Positions 1 through 9,902 of a stretch of 64,000 bases of DNA are shown here, piece by piece. The DNA lies in NCBI RefSeq assembly GCF_040760075.1, contig NZ_CP142884.1, forward strand, positions 3,224,001-3,288,000. Direction: 5' to 3'. Source of the stretch: Sphingobacterium sp. R2. GTDB taxonomy: Bacteria; Bacteroidota; Bacteroidia; Sphingobacteriales; Sphingobacteriaceae. The notes beneath the pieces are model-generated. The model did not search any database. It was not told the origin of the DNA and worked only from the letters and a program-made list of their open reading frames with translations. How positions within the stretch are numbered: position 1 is the stretch's first letter; each line of letters opens with the position of its first letter. The position numbers and the translations under genes were made by a program.

Positions 1-702
1 TACGATAATTTCACGTTCTCTTTCTGTTAATGTAGCCAATGATCGTTTGATTTCTTCGGATAGTGATTCATCGATCAAAGAACTGTCTGTGTCTGGATCA
101 TGGTTTTCCAGTACGTCCAAAAGTGTGTTTTCTTCACCTTGAACAAAGGGAGCATCCATAGATACGTGACGCCCAGAGTTACTTAGGGTATCCGAAACTT
201 TGTCTACCGTAGTTTCAAGAATATCTGCTAATTCTTCTGGAGACGGCTCTCGTTCGTATTCTTGTTCTAGTTTTGAGAAAGCCTTACTGATTTTGCTCAG
301 TGAACCTACTTGATTCAATGGCAGACGTACGATACGTGATTGTTCAGCAATTGCCTGAAGAATAGATTGGCGAATCCACCAAACCGCATAAGAAATAAAT
401 TTAAACCCCTTTGTTTCGTCAAAACGTTTAGCTGCTTTAATTAAGCCCAAGTTACCTTCGTTGATTAAATCACCTAAGGTTAAACCTTGATTTTGATATT
501 GTTTTGCTACTGATACGACGAAACGAAGGTTGGTTTTAGTCAATTTTTCCAAGGCAACTTGGTCACCTTCACGGATGCGTTGTGCTAATTCAACTTCTTC
601 TTCTGCTGTAATTAAGTCTACTTTACCAATTTCGTGTAAGTATTTGTCCAAAGACTGTGACTCACGATTGGTAATAGATTGTGTAATTTTGAGCTGTCTC
701 AT
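1..702 (-). CDS. rpoD: RNA polymerase primary sigma factor RpoD (3' end cut by window edge)
   Basis: This is the housekeeping sigma-70 factor, which directs core RNA polymerase to most promoters. Read on the minus strand it starts [20 protein letters not shown] and stays open to the window edge, giving 234 codons. Region 1.2 is near residues 5-35. Region 2 follows at about 50-125, with [16 protein letters not shown] and the -10-reading helix with [10 protein letters not shown]. Region 3 starts with [10 protein letters not shown] and the start of region 4 has LTEREREII. There is no long region 1.1, as expected for the short (about 287 residue) RpoD of Bacteroidota; roughly 50 C-terminal residues, including the -35-reading helix, lie outside. 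The ATG is the first in frame. Assignment is secure. Confidence 0.96.
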   Translation of the reverse strand, partial: MRQLKITQSITNRESQSLDKYLHEIGKVDLITAEEEVELAQRIREGDQVALEKLTKTNLRFVVSVAKQYQNQGLTLGDLINEGNLGLIKAAKRFDETKGFKFISYAVWWIRQSILQAIAEQSRIVRLPLNQVGSLSKISKAFSKLEQEYEREPSPEELADILETTVDKVSDTLSNSGRHVSMDAPFVQGEENTLLDVLENHDPDTDSSLIDESLSEEIKRSLATLTEREREIIV

Positions 703-1090
703 TAATTTTTATTAATTCTCCTCTCTAAGAAATGTTTGCGAAAATACGAAAATTTTTTGAATTATTAATGGAAAATTGATTAACTAACCACTCATATTTA
801 ATGAGTTAAGGTTTTTTGAAATGGAATTTAAAGCTATCAAAAACTATTCCATTTTAATGTTTTTTTTCTTATATTTACCACTAATCGTATTCAACTATTT
901 GACTGCTAAAGTGCTAAAGGGTTTAATTTTTTCTTGTTATTTACAATGTAACGGTCCAATAGTTGATTCATGTTGCCATTCTAATTTTTCGAAATTTATT
1001 TTAAAATGATAATTTTATGATAAAACAAAACTGTGCGTGTTTTTGTTTTACCAATGACATTAATAAATTTTAAAGAATAAAAATTATATT
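703..1090. other. AT-rich intergenic region between rpoD and the XRE gene
   Basis: This 388-base stretch separates two divergent genes. On the minus strand a TATTTTCG element near 735-745 could be the rpoD -7 box, about 35 bases before the start codon, but no good TTG is spaced from it. A 62-codon frame at 821-1009 is AT-rich and hydrophobic and resembles nothing I know, so I do not call it. No RNA gene or clear terminator was seen. Confidence 0.5.
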
Positions 1091-1303
1091 ATGCCAATCT
1101 TAATTCACTTGGATAGAATAATGAAAGAGAAAAAGATGTCACTCAATCAATTGAGTGACAAAGTCGGAATTACATTGTCTAATCTTTCAATCATTAAGAA
1201 CCAAAAAGCAAAGGCATTGCGATTAGACACCCTTGAAGCGATATGCAAAGCATTAGACTGCCAGCCCGGTGATCTGCTGCAATACGATGATGGTGGAGAC
1301 TAG
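1091..1303 (+). CDS. Small XRE-family helix-turn-helix regulator (YozG-like)
   Basis: This 70-residue protein is a bare Cro/C1-type DNA-binding domain. The helix-turn-helix is at about residues 18-42 (LNQLSDKVGITLSNLSIIKN), followed by LRLDTLEAICKALDCQPGDLL, the usual closing helices of the YozG-like family. There is no sensor or oligomerisation domain, so a ligand cannot be guessed. Members of this group often sit beside a DUF2975 membrane protein; no intact partner is present here. It converges on fmt with only 5 bases between the stop codons and no terminator hairpin. Family assignment is strong; the target is unknown. Confidence 0.85.
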   Translation: MPILIHLDRIMKEKKMSLNQLSDKVGITLSNLSIIKNQKAKALRLDTLEAICKALDCQPGDLLQYDDGGD

Positions 1304-1308
1304 AAAGG

Positions 1309-2226
1309 CTAAAATCGATAGCCTTTTAGAAAATCCACGATATGCATTCTTTTTTTGCCTTCCAGCTGAAGGTCAGAGATAATAAGGTATCCATCTTGAG
1401 TCGCAATCTTTAAGAAACTTTTTTTATCGGTGGCCAGTGTGCCTGGCACAGTTGGGGTATTGACCGTTTCTTTTTTCGCCTCATAGATTTTCAATACCTT
1501 TTCATTTAACAGCGTAAACGCAGCGGGGTAGGGGCTTAATCCACGAATGAAGTTGTAGACCTTTTCTGTTGGTTGATCCCAATTTATTTTACAGTCTTCT
1601 TTAAAAATTTTTGGCGCATGTTTTAAAGGCTCGTCCGTTGCGAGGACTTCTTGCGGCTTAGGCTGTAAAGTTCCTGTTTTTAATTGTTGGATAGTTTGAA
1701 GAAGCGTTTCTGCTCCAGCAACCATGAGGTTGTCATGAAGATCGCCCGCATTATCGGTGTCTTTGATCGTTACTTTTTTTGCCAATAAAATATTGCCGGT
1801 GTCGATTTCGTGTTGCAGTAAGAAGGTGGTTACTCCGGATTCTTTCTCTCCATTTATAATCGCATGATTAATAGGTGCTGCCCCTCTATATTGTGGTAGA
1901 AGAGAGGCATGAACATTGATTGTTCCAAATTTAGGCATATTCCACACAACTTCAGGAAGCATGCGAAAAGCAACTACAACCTGTAGGTCCGCTTGGTAAC
2001 TCTTCAGTTCGTTTAAAAAAGATTCGTCGCGCAGCTTGACCGGCTGGAGAACAGGAATGTTATGTTGCTTAGCAAATATTTTTACGGCCGACTCGTGTAT
2101 TTTTTGTCCCCGCCCAGCAGGTTTGTCCGGAACCGTTACTACAGCTACGACTTGTTCGCCAGATTGAATAAGTGCCTCCAGTGAAGCGACAGCAAAATCG
2201 GGAGTACCCATGAAAATAATACGCAT
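1309..2226 (-). CDS. fmt: Methionyl-tRNA formyltransferase
   Basis: Fmt formylates the initiator Met-tRNA using 10-formyl-tetrahydrofolate, in the cytoplasm. The 305-residue protein starts MRIIFMGTPDFAVASLEAL, the standard N-terminus of the family, so I choose this ATG over an upstream frame extension of 22 residues that has no counterpart in the family. VVTVPDKPAGRG follows, then the catalytic and folate-binding segment NVHASLLPQYRGAAPINHAI (Asn, His and the SLLPxYRG loop) and the downstream GVTTFLLQHEIDTGNIL with its Asp. The C-terminal domain, from about residue 205, is the OB-fold tRNA-binding part. A second ATG lies directly upstream (start at 2229), so the protein may be one residue longer. 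Confidence 0.95.
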   Translation of the reverse strand: MRIIFMGTPDFAVASLEALIQSGEQVVAVVTVPDKPAGRGQKIHESAVKIFAKQHNIPVLQPVKLRDESFLNELKSYQADLQVVVAFRMLPEVVWNMPKFGTINVHASLLPQYRGAAPINHAIINGEKESGVTTFLLQHEIDTGNILLAKKVTIKDTDNAGDLHDNLMVAGAETLLQTIQQLKTGTLQPKPQEVLATDEPLKHAPKIFKEDCKINWDQPTEKVYNFIRGLSPYPAAFTLLNEKVLKIYEAKKETVNTPTVPGTLATDKKSFLKIATQDGYLIISDLQLEGKKRMHIVDFLKGYRF

Positions 2227-2314
2227 CATATTTTTTTTAAACTCTTTAAGCACGTGTCCTAACGGGTCCTGGAATGACCTGCTACAAAACACCTAATTAT
2301 TTGTCATTTCAGTT

Positions 2315-2342
2315 TTGAGACTAACAAATTTTTATAACTTTG
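2315..2342 (+). promoter_or_regulatory. Candidate promoter for the LolC/E-type permease
   Basis: A perfect TAnnTTTG box (TAACTTTG) at 2335-2342 is preceded by TTG at 2315-2317 with a 17-base spacer, near the lower limit for Bacteroidota primary-sigma promoters. It lies 26 bases before the start codon. Confidence 0.45.
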
Positions 2343-2368
2343 CGAAGTTACATAAATATATTTAAAGC

Positions 2369-3586
2369 TTGAATTTTCCTTATTTTTTAGCAAATCGGAT
2401 TGCATTTTCTGGCAAGAGAACGTTTTCAAAATTGATCGTTCGGGTAACTATTGGTGCTATTGCTCTTGCAATTGCAGCAATAATTATCTCTATTGCAGTA
2501 TTGCGTGGATTCAAAGACGAAATTATAAGTAAGCAAAGAAGCTTTTTTGCAGATGTACTGGTGCTACGTTACGACCTCAATAAGTCATATGAGAATGCCG
2601 CCATTTCGCTTACGCCAAAGCTTCAAAAGTCAATACTGGCTATTCCAGAAGTGAGTTCGATCAGTTCTTTTGCGACTAAGGCAGGGATTATTAATGTAAA
2701 TAATGAGGTTGAAGGCGTAGTGCTTAAAGGTATCGATTCATTGTATAATCAACAGCCCTTTCAGCGTATGCTGATTGAAGGGAATATGATAGACTTTAAA
2801 TCAGACGATGCCGATAATCAGATTTTGGTATCCAAATATCTTGCAGATCGATTATTGCTGAAAGTTGGTGATGACTTTATCATGTATTTCGTTCAGGATC
2901 CAATCCGTAAACGTAAATTTGTCATAAAAGGAATTTTTAATACGGGTTCTGAAGAGTTAGATAAGGTTTATGTAATCGGATCGCTGCATGTGATTCGCAA
3001 ACTAAGTAACCTCGACGATCATGAAGTGGGCGGTTATGAGATTAGAATTAAAGATTTTAGTCAGCTTGCACAGACAACCAATAAGGTGGAAGAACTGTTG
3101 CCCATTGATATGCAGGCCATCAATATTAAGGATCAGGTGCCGGATATTTTTCAGTGGCTGGAATTGTTGGATATGAATACCAAGATCATTTTTATATTGA
3201 TGACTGTCGTCGCTATCATTAATATGATTTCAGCGCTGTTGATCACCATTCTGGAGCGCACATCGATGATCGGTATTTTAAAGGCACTAGGGTATCACAA
3301 TGCTGGAATTCGTCGGGTCTTCATGTATAGCGCGCTGTACCTGATCGGTCTTGGATTGTTAATTGGTAACCTGATCGGTTTGGGCTTCTACTTTTTACAA
3401 GACTTTACCCACTTTTTTAAGCTGGACGAGAAAACCTATTACATCTCCTATGTCGCTGTTAAGCTGCAGTGGTCTGATGTAATTTTAGTCAATTTGGCCG
3501 TTGTATTTATTGGGATGATTTCATTGTTCATTCCCTCTATGTTAATTACCAAGATTAATCCAATTAAGGCAATTTCTTTTAAGTAG
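2369..3586 (+). CDS. ABC transporter permease of the LolC/LolE (FtsX-MacB) family
   Basis: This 405-residue inner-membrane permease belongs to the family that extracts lipoproteins from the inner membrane (LolCE) or drives MacB-type mechanotransmission. The N-terminal amphipathic stretch NFPYFLANRIAFSGKRTFSK is typical of LolC/E. One membrane segment at about 25-48 is followed by a periplasmic MacB-PCD-like domain (about 50-260), then three segments near 268-295, 318-350 and 370-400. The cytoplasmic loop ERTSMIGILKALGYHNAGIRRVF is the conserved FtsX coupling helix. The start is TTG; no ATG in frame preserves the conserved N-terminus. No ATPase gene is adjacent, so the LolD partner must be elsewhere. 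Exact substrate is inferred from family only. Confidence 0.88.
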   Translation: MNFPYFLANRIAFSGKRTFSKLIVRVTIGAIALAIAAIIISIAVLRGFKDEIISKQRSFFADVLVLRYDLNKSYENAAISLTPKLQKSILAIPEVSSISSFATKAGIINVNNEVEGVVLKGIDSLYNQQPFQRMLIEGNMIDFKSDDADNQILVSKYLADRLLLKVGDDFIMYFVQDPIRKRKFVIKGIFNTGSEELDKVYVIGSLHVIRKLSNLDDHEVGGYEIRIKDFSQLAQTTNKVEELLPIDMQAINIKDQVPDIFQWLELLDMNTKIIFILMTVVAIINMISALLITILERTSMIGILKALGYHNAGIRRVFMYSALYLIGLGLLIGNLIGLGFYFLQDFTHFFKLDEKTYYISYVAVKLQWSDVILVNLAVVFIGMISLFIPSMLITKINPIKAISFK

Positions 3587-3701
3587 CACTATTTTTAGAC
3601 ACCGCATTCTAAAAAAAATCGTATTTTTAGTGTTGTTAACTATTTTTCGAGCTGTATAGAAAAATAAGTAGTTATGTTTTACGGTTAGTATACAAGCACT
3701 T

Positions 3702-5825
3702 ATGAATAAAACTTTTGAGCATATTTCCCACGCTTTCGAAGCGCCTTTACAAAATCCTGTACTTATATTTTCTCTGGTACTTTTTATTATACTATTATCA
3801 CCTATTGTACTACGCCCGATTAAGGTTCCGGGTATTATAGGATTGATTATATCGGGTGTGATTATTGGCCCGCATGGACTAAATTGGCTGGAAAAAAATT
3901 CGGCTATTACATTATTTTCAACAATAGGTCTTCTCTATATCATGTTTATCGCCGGGCTCGAGTTAGATATGAATGAATTTAAAAAGACCAAGAACAAAAG
4001 TCTGCTTTTTGGCTTCCTCACATTCATTGTTCCGATCAGCATTGGTTATCCGGTCTGTCACTTATTACTCGGATACGGTGTATTGCCAAGTTTGTTGATT
4101 TCGAGTATGTTCGCTACCCACACATTGGTTTCCTATCCCATTGTAAACAGTTATGGTATTTCGAAAATGGAAGCTGTTGCCATTACGATCGGTGGAACAA
4201 TCCTGACGGATACGGCTGTGTTAATTATACTCGCTGTCATTACGGGAGTGTCTCAGGGGAATATTGGAAATGAGTTTTGGATAACGCTGGCAATTTCCTT
4301 CGCTATCTTCCTGTTTATCATGTTTGGTGTTATTCCACGCATTGCAAAATGGTTTTTTGAACGTCTGGGGAGTGAAAAGACCTCCAATTATATTTTTGTT
4401 CTTTCCGTGGTATTTTTTGCTGCTTTTTTAGCTGAAATTGCGGGCCTCGAACCTATTATTGGAGCATTCGTGGCAGGTTTGGCACTGAACAAACTGATTC
4501 CTCATTCTTCCGCTTTGATGAATCGGATTGAGTTTATTGGAAATGCAATTTTCATTCCCTTTTTCTTGATATCGGTAGGGATGATTGTCGATGTGAGTGT
4601 GATTCTGAAAGGTCCACAAGCGCTTATAATCGCGGGGACGCTCACGGTTGTGGCGATCGTCGGGAAATATGTGGCGGCCTGGTTGACACAGATTGTTTTT
4701 AAATATAGCCGTGGTCAGCGCAATCTAATATTTGGGTTGAGTAGTGCACATGCTGCGGCAACATTGGCTGTTATCATGGTTGGCCATAAGAATGGAATTA
4801 TTGATGAAAACGTACTCAATGGAACGATCTTGTTGATTTTGGTTACCTGCATTGTCGCAACAGTGGTTACGGGGAATGCTTCACGTAAAGTGGTGATGGA
4901 CGGAGAACAGGATGAAGAACATACCGATATAGTGAAGGAAAAAGACGAAAACATTCTCATATCGATCGCTAATATGGATAATATGGAGCCTATTCTTGAT
5001 TTTTCAACCTACATTAAGAGTAAGAAGTGTTCGTATCCCGTTAGTATTGTTTCGGTTGTGAAGGATAACGAACAGGCACAATTGAACATGTCAAAGGCAC
5101 GGAAAAATCTGGATAACATGGTGCGTTATGCCTCTGGAAGTGAGACAAGTGTTACTATCAGTGCAACAATAGACTTGAATATTGCCAGCGGCGTGGCGAG
5201 GTCTGCAAAGGAAGTTTCTGCCAACTGTATTGTTTTGGGCTGGCCGAGTGCGGCCAATTTTATGGATAAGTTTGTCGGGGAGAAAACGGAAAGTATTTTA
5301 AATCGAACTTCAGCGAATGTAATGTTATGTCATTTTAAAAAACCCTTTATCTCCAACAAGTCTATTATCGTTTTTGCCCCGCCGATGTGTGAGGCCGAAT
5401 TTGGTTTTGAGTACTGGCTGGAAAAGGTTGTCAAGCTTGCTCAGGAATTGTCCATTCCCATCACTTTTGTTGTCGATGAGCGCTCTGCTGCCGCGATTGA
5501 AGAATATCTTGTCGAGTTGAAAAATTCTGTTCCCGTTACTTTTAAACATTACAATGCCTGGGACAATTTGCAGGGGCTTAAAGCGTTTAAGGAAGAAGGG
5601 GCGATGATCATTTTCGTTTCTGCCAGAAATGGTGAAGTTTCTTATCGCGATTCATTGGATGGCGTAGCAAAGAAATTAGATCGGATATATGCAAACGAAA
5701 ATCTTGTTTTGGTGTTCCCTAGTAGAATTGAAAATGCACACATCGATGAGTATGAAGATGTAGAAGCTGCTCCAATCTTTAGAAAGATTAGCAAAGAAAT
5801 TGGAAATATGTTTAACAAGGGATAG
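3702..5825 (+). CDS. CPA2-family cation:proton antiporter with C-terminal USP domains
   Basis: This 707-residue membrane protein exchanges a monovalent cation (Na+ or K+) for protons. About 12-13 hydrophobic segments fill residues 18-390, with [20 protein letters not shown] near the start, [14 protein letters not shown] (acidic ion-binding residue) in the middle and [18 protein letters not shown] further on. The soluble tail from about residue 410 looks like two universal-stress-protein-like domains and not the RCK/KTN domain of KefB/KefC, so it may sense adenine nucleotides; that is inference. It stands alone between the permease and icd, with an 26-base gap to the latter's ATG. Family assignment is firm; ion specificity cannot be read. 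Confidence 0.9.
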   Translation: MNKTFEHISHAFEAPLQNPVLIFSLVLFIILLSPIVLRPIKVPGIIGLIISGVIIGPHGLNWLEKNSAITLFSTIGLLYIMFIAGLELDMNEFKKTKNKSLLFGFLTFIVPISIGYPVCHLLLGYGVLPSLLISSMFATHTLVSYPIVNSYGISKMEAVAITIGGTILTDTAVLIILAVITGVSQGNIGNEFWITLAISFAIFLFIMFGVIPRIAKWFFERLGSEKTSNYIFVLSVVFFAAFLAEIAGLEPIIGAFVAGLALNKLIPHSSALMNRIEFIGNAIFIPFFLISVGMIVDVSVILKGPQALIIAGTLTVVAIVGKYVAAWLTQIVFKYSRGQRNLIFGLSSAHAAATLAVIMVGHKNGIIDENVLNGTILLILVTCIVATVVTGNASRKVVMDGEQDEEHTDIVKEKDENILISIANMDNMEPILDFSTYIKSKKCSYPVSIVSVVKDNEQAQLNMSKARKNLDNMVRYASGSETSVTISATIDLNIASGVARSAKEVSANCIVLGWPSAANFMDKFVGEKTESILNRTSANVMLCHFKKPFISNKSIIVFAPPMCEAEFGFEYWLEKVVKLAQELSIPITFVVDERSAAAIEEYLVELKNSVPVTFKHYNAWDNLQGLKAFKEEGAMIIFVSARNGEVSYRDSLDGVAKKLDRIYANENLVLVFPSRIENAHIDEYEDVEAAPIFRKISKEIGNMFNKG

Positions 5826-5851
5826 TAATTTGTCCGTTAAAATTGAAGGTT

Positions 5852-7114
5852 ATGTCAAATAAGATTACAATGTCAAGCGAAGGCGTCTTGCAGGTGCCAG
5901 ATTTCCCAACAATTCCTTTTATTATTGGTGACGGTATAGGTCCTGACCTTTGGCATGCGGCCGTTCGTGTGTTCGATAAGGCGGTAGAAAAAGAGTATGG
6001 TGGACAGCGTAAAATAACATGGAAAGAGGTGTTGGCAGGAGAAAAGGCCTTCAAAGAAACGGGTGAATGGCTACCAAAAGAAACGTTGAATATATTGAAA
6101 GAATATCTGGTTGGCATCAAAGGACCGTTAACAACACCGGTTGGGGGCGGTATTCGTTCGTTAAATGTTGCATTGCGCAAGGATCTGGATCTGTATGTTT
6201 GTCAGCGTCCTACCAAATGGTTTAGAGGAGTTCCTTCACCTGTTAAACATCCGGAATATGTGGATATGGTTATCTTTCGGGAAAATACGGAGGATATTTA
6301 TGCGGGAATAGAATTTCAGGCGGGTACAGCTGAAGCGAATAAACTTCAGGATTTTTTGCACGATGAGCTTGATATCGACTATGGATTTTCGGCGACAACA
6401 GGAGTCGGCGTTAAATTAGTTTCTGAGGAAGGGTCTAAGCGATTGGTTCGCGCAGCTATAGCACACGCTATTCATCAAAGTTTACCTTCCGTGACGATCG
6501 TTCACAAAGGGAATATCATGAAGTTTACCGAGGGGGCATTTAAGTTATGGGGCTATGATGTTGCTGAGAAGGAATTTTCCGATCATACCTATACCTGGGG
6601 GCAATGGGAGCGCACAAAGGCTGATAAGGGTGAGGAGGTTGCCAATCAAGAACAGAAAGATGCCCTAGAATCGGGAAAAATTTTAATTAAAGATATCATC
6701 GCGGATAATTTTTTACAGCAAATTCTGCTCAATCCACGTGATTTTTCGGTGGTCGCTACCTTAAATCTGAATGGTGATTATATTTCAGATGCTTTGGCAG
6801 CAATGGTAGGGGGGATAGGTATAGCCCCCGGGGCAAATATTAATTTTAAGACTGGGCATGCCGTTTTTGAAGCGACCCATGGTACTGCGCCAAGATTTGC
6901 CAATACCGATACCATGAACCCCTCATCGGTGATTTTGAGCGGTGTCATGCTGTTGCAATACCTGGGTTGGAATGAGGCTGCGGACGCCATTGTTAGGGCC
7001 TTGGGCGAGACAATAATGGCCAAGACGGTGACGATAGATTTTTATAATTTGATGGATGATGCCACATTAGTCAAAACAAGTGAATTTGCAGATCGGATGA
7101 TTGAAAAAATTTAA
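5852..7114 (+). CDS. icd: Isocitrate dehydrogenase
   Basis: This enzyme oxidatively decarboxylates isocitrate to 2-oxoglutarate in the TCA cycle. The 420-residue protein matches the E. coli-type dimeric enzyme along its length: [14 protein letters not shown], the substrate-binding [11 protein letters not shown] (Ser113 equivalent), [28 protein letters not shown] with the metal-binding Asp residues, and THGTAP. The start is the ATG at 5852; a TTG three codons upstream is also open. Residues that grip the 2'-phosphate of NADP in E. coli (Lys344, Tyr345, Val351, Tyr391, Arg395) align here with Arg, Phe, Met, Ile and Asn, so cofactor preference is uncertain (see findings). A strong terminator follows 24 bases after the stop. 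Confidence 0.95.
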   Translation: MSNKITMSSEGVLQVPDFPTIPFIIGDGIGPDLWHAAVRVFDKAVEKEYGGQRKITWKEVLAGEKAFKETGEWLPKETLNILKEYLVGIKGPLTTPVGGGIRSLNVALRKDLDLYVCQRPTKWFRGVPSPVKHPEYVDMVIFRENTEDIYAGIEFQAGTAEANKLQDFLHDELDIDYGFSATTGVGVKLVSEEGSKRLVRAAIAHAIHQSLPSVTIVHKGNIMKFTEGAFKLWGYDVAEKEFSDHTYTWGQWERTKADKGEEVANQEQKDALESGKILIKDIIADNFLQQILLNPRDFSVVATLNLNGDYISDALAAMVGGIGIAPGANINFKTGHAVFEATHGTAPRFANTDTMNPSSVILSGVMLLQYLGWNEAADAIVRALGETIMAKTVTIDFYNLMDDATLVKTSEFADRMIEKI

Positions 7115-7137
7115 GCATTTTCTTTTTTGAGATATTA

Positions 7138-7169
7138 AGCAGAAATTAGTATAAAATTTCTGCTTTTTT
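7138..7169 (+). terminator. Rho-independent terminator after icd
   Basis: The 10-bp arms AGCAGAAATT and AATTTCTGCT (7138-7147, 7155-7164) enclose a 7-base loop and are followed by a run of T. The T run ends immediately before the ATG of the next gene. Confidence 0.85.
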
Positions 7170-7427
7170 ATGGATTACAATCAACTGCCGGTTTTTGTAA
7201 GGGAATCGAATATTTTTACTGAAAATGATAAGATTAAGTTAGCTCAGATCGAACGTTTACCGACGCCTCAGGAAGTCGATGAGATCACGAGCCTTCCCGA
7301 AATTTACGAATTGTTAAATGCCTTTATTGGCGATCAATCCGCCCGCAATACCCATCTACAGTTAAAAGCAAAGTATTATTTGCAAGATAATCAGTTAGAT
7401 ATGGCCTGGCGCGTACTGCTTATCTGA
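7170..7427 (+). CDS. Small protein of unknown function
   Basis: I do not recognise this 85-residue protein. It is acidic to neutral, soluble, with no signal peptide or membrane segment, and predicted mostly helical (LTPQEVDEITSLPEIYELLN-like helices and a Leu/Tyr-rich C-terminus). Codon use is like its neighbours and it is bounded by a terminator upstream and the serC promoter downstream, so it looks like a real independent gene. Its ATG lies directly after the T run of the icd terminator, leaving no separate room for a ribosome site except inside the hairpin; expression may depend on read-through or on a promoter inside the 3' end of icd. Confidence 0.65.
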   Translation: MDYNQLPVFVRESNIFTENDKIKLAQIERLPTPQEVDEITSLPEIYELLNAFIGDQSARNTHLQLKAKYYLQDNQLDMAWRVLLI

Positions 7428-7518
7428 TGTTTTTCGTACTAGATCTGGTGTTTTTTGTGCGATCTTTTTATTGAAATCATTTGTAATTTTTTAAAATTTC
7501 AATAAAAAAACACATTAG

Positions 7519-7549
7519 TTGAAAAATATATAATTTTATTTTAACTTTG
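7519..7549 (+). promoter_or_regulatory. Candidate promoter of serC
   Basis: TTG at 7519-7521 and TAACTTTG at 7542-7549 are separated by 20 bases, an excellent match to the Bacteroidota consensus. The start codon of serC is 65 bases downstream of the -7 box. Confidence 0.75.
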
Positions 7550-7614
7550 GTTTTTAAAACAACAGGTTGCTTTACTAGGGTTAAAAAAAAGCAATCAAAC
7601 AAACTATAACATCA

Positions 7615-8685
7615 ATGAAACATAATTTTGGAGCAGGTCCATGTATTCTGCCAAAGGAAGTATTTCAACAAGCCTCAGAAGCTGTAATTGATTTTAACAA
7701 CACAGGTTTATCAATTTTAGAGATCTCTCACCGTTCCAAAGAGTTTGAAGCAGTGATCGATGAAGCAACACAATTAGTAAGAGAGTTATTGGCAGTACCG
7801 CAAGGATATTCGATTCTTTTCCTTCAGGGTGGCGCCAGCTTGCAGTTTGCGATGGCACCTTTGAATCTTTTACCTGAAGGAGGTAAGGCTGCTTATTTGG
7901 ATACTGGTGTGTGGGCGACAAAAGCATTAAAAGAAGCTAAAAAATTCGGTACAGTAGATGTTGTCGCTTCGTCGATTGATAAAAATTATTCCTACATCCC
8001 TAAGGGATATACCATCCCAACAGATGCTGCATATTTTCATTATACAGCTAACAATACTATTTATGGTACTGAAGTCTTTGAAAAGCCTGCTACGACGTTG
8101 CCAGTAGTGGTGGATATGTCTTCAGATATTTTCTCACGGGAAATCAACGTTGCAGATTACGATTTGATCTATGCAGGAGCGCAAAAAAATATGGGGCCTG
8201 CTGGCGTTACACTTGTCATTGTCAAAGATGATATTCTAGGTAAGTCAGGACGTGTTCTTCCATCGATGTTGGATTATCAATTGCAGATAGCTGGTGGTTC
8301 AATGTATAATACACCGCCTGTATACTCCATCTTTGTTTCGATGTTGAACCTACGCTGGTTAAAAGCAAAAGGTGGTGTGCCTGTATTGGAACAAGAGAAT
8401 ATCATCAAAGCACGTGCTTTATACGATGAAATCGACCGTAACCCATTGTTCAAAGGTACTGCAGCTGTTGAAGATCGTTCACGCATGAATGTTACTTTTG
8501 TAATGGATACACCAGAGTTGGAAGCTGAATTTTTGGCTTTGGCAAAAGAGCGTAATTTGATCGGAATCAAAGGTCACCGTTCCGTAGGTGGATTTAGAGC
8601 TTCTATCTACAATGCGCTGCCATTAAGTAGTGTAAACGCACTGATTGATGCCATGAAAGAATTTGAAGACACGCATACGGCCTAA
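7615..8685 (+). CDS. serC: Phosphoserine aminotransferase
   Basis: SerC converts 3-phosphohydroxypyruvate and glutamate to phosphoserine in serine biosynthesis, and can also serve vitamin B6 synthesis. The 356-residue protein opens with the diagnostic [15 protein letters not shown]. The PLP-binding lysine is K191 in [16 protein letters not shown]. The glycine-rich [17 protein letters not shown] is near residue 67, and the C-terminal [17 protein letters not shown] holds substrate-binding residues. Length fits the class V family (about 355-362). serA lies 144 bases downstream in the same direction with no terminator between, so the two probably form an operon. Confidence 0.96.
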   Translation: MKHNFGAGPCILPKEVFQQASEAVIDFNNTGLSILEISHRSKEFEAVIDEATQLVRELLAVPQGYSILFLQGGASLQFAMAPLNLLPEGGKAAYLDTGVWATKALKEAKKFGTVDVVASSIDKNYSYIPKGYTIPTDAAYFHYTANNTIYGTEVFEKPATTLPVVVDMSSDIFSREINVADYDLIYAGAQKNMGPAGVTLVIVKDDILGKSGRVLPSMLDYQLQIAGGSMYNTPPVYSIFVSMLNLRWLKAKGGVPVLEQENIIKARALYDEIDRNPLFKGTAAVEDRSRMNVTFVMDTPELEAEFLALAKERNLIGIKGHRSVGGFRASIYNALPLSSVNALIDAMKEFEDTHTA

Positions 8686-8829
8686 GGCCTCATGGATGTC
8701 GCCGAAATTGAAATAGTGGCAAACAAACCATGATTTTTAGATGAAGAATTAACGAGGTCAGATCTTTTCACGTGATAGGTCTTCGGATAAGTTGAATGTT
8801 ACTGATACTTTTAAAAACGAATTATAAAG

Positions 8830-9777
8830 ATGAAAATATTAGCGAATGACGGTATCGATCCACTAGGAAAGAAAATGTTGGAAGATGCAGGTCATAGTGT
8901 AGATACAACTCATATTCCGCAAGAAGAGCTTCCAGAAAAGCTCCTTGCTTATGATGCAATCACGGTACGTAGTGCAACTAAAGTACGTCAGGCCCTGATT
9001 GATGGCTGCCCTAACTTGAAAGTTATCGGCCGTGGTGGAGTAGGCATGGATAATATTGATGTAGACTATGCCCGTTCAAAAGGGATTGCTGTTGTCAATA
9101 CCCCTGCAGCATCTTCTTTATCAGTTGCTGAGCTGGTTTTTGCTCACCTATTGAATGGTGTACGTTTCTTATACGATTCTAATAGAAAAATGCCTGTTGA
9201 GGGTAATACAAAATTTGGCGCCCTTAAAAAAGCTTATGGAGCTGGTACTGAGCTTCGTGGTAAAACGATCGGTATCGTTGGATTTGGTCGTATCGGTCGA
9301 GAAGTTGCCAAAATCGCCATTGGTCTGGGGATGGATGTGGTTTACACGGATTTGTTCGAAGGACCAGAAACATTGACCATAACACTTTCAGGTGGTATTC
9401 AAGTTGAGGTACCTATTCAACAAGTGGAGATGGACAACTTATTTAAAGTTTCAGATTTTATCTCTTTACACGTTCCATTTTTGGATAAACCAGCTATCGG
9501 AGCTGCAGAGTTCCCATTATTGAAAGATGGTGTTGGCTTGGTTAATGCTTCGAGAGGCGGCGTTATTGATGAGTTGGAATTAGTGAAAGCATTGGATTCG
9601 GGTAAAGTTGCATTCGCCGGTTTAGATGTATTCGATAATGAACCTACTCCACGCGAAGAGATCTTAAAACATCCAAAAATTTCGTTGACGCCACATATTG
9701 GGGCGGCAACCAATGAAGCTCAAGAAAGAATCGGCGAAGAATTGGCCGGTCTACTGATCGAAAACTTGAAGAAGTAA
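8830..9777 (+). CDS. serA: D-3-phosphoglycerate dehydrogenase (short form)
   Basis: SerA makes the first committed step of serine synthesis, oxidising 3-phosphoglycerate with NAD+. The 315-residue protein contains only the catalytic and NAD-binding domains; the ACT or ASB regulatory domains of longer SerA proteins are absent, so allosteric serine inhibition by an ACT domain is not expected. NAD-binding GFGRIGREVAKIAIG is near residue 155, with Asp at the end of the second strand (VVYTDLFEG). Catalytic Arg sits in LVNASRGGVIDE, Glu in DVFDNEP and His in LTPHIGAATNEAQERIG. It is downstream of serC and ends in a strong terminator. Confidence 0.93.
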   Translation: MKILANDGIDPLGKKMLEDAGHSVDTTHIPQEELPEKLLAYDAITVRSATKVRQALIDGCPNLKVIGRGGVGMDNIDVDYARSKGIAVVNTPAASSLSVAELVFAHLLNGVRFLYDSNRKMPVEGNTKFGALKKAYGAGTELRGKTIGIVGFGRIGREVAKIAIGLGMDVVYTDLFEGPETLTITLSGGIQVEVPIQQVEMDNLFKVSDFISLHVPFLDKPAIGAAEFPLLKDGVGLVNASRGGVIDELELVKALDSGKVAFAGLDVFDNEPTPREEILKHPKISLTPHIGAATNEAQERIGEELAGLLIENLKK

Positions 9778-9800
9778 TTCTTCCGCATAACATATAAGAT

Positions 9801-9842
9801 ATGCGGCACAAAACTTTCATGATTTTGTGCCGCATTTTTTTT
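9801..9842 (+). terminator. Rho-independent terminator after serA
   Basis: Perfect 13-bp arms (9801-9813 and 9823-9835) enclose a 9-base loop and are followed by a run of seven T. Confidence 0.9.
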
Positions 9843-9902
9843 AATATAAATTCATGAATTGCCTATATTGGCACACAGAAATTTAATAATTGTAACTTCA
9901 GT

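Noticed and set aside
821..1009. 62-codon hydrophobic frame between rpoD and the XRE gene
   Set aside because: Very AT-rich, no recognised family, no start-site signal; composition matches the intergenic background. It could at best be a relic of a DUF2975-type partner, but I see no motif to support that.
9893..9900. TAACTTCA just before lysC as a -7 box
   Set aside because: Only six of eight positions agree and the box would lie 2 bases before the start codon, which leaves no room for transcription to start before it.
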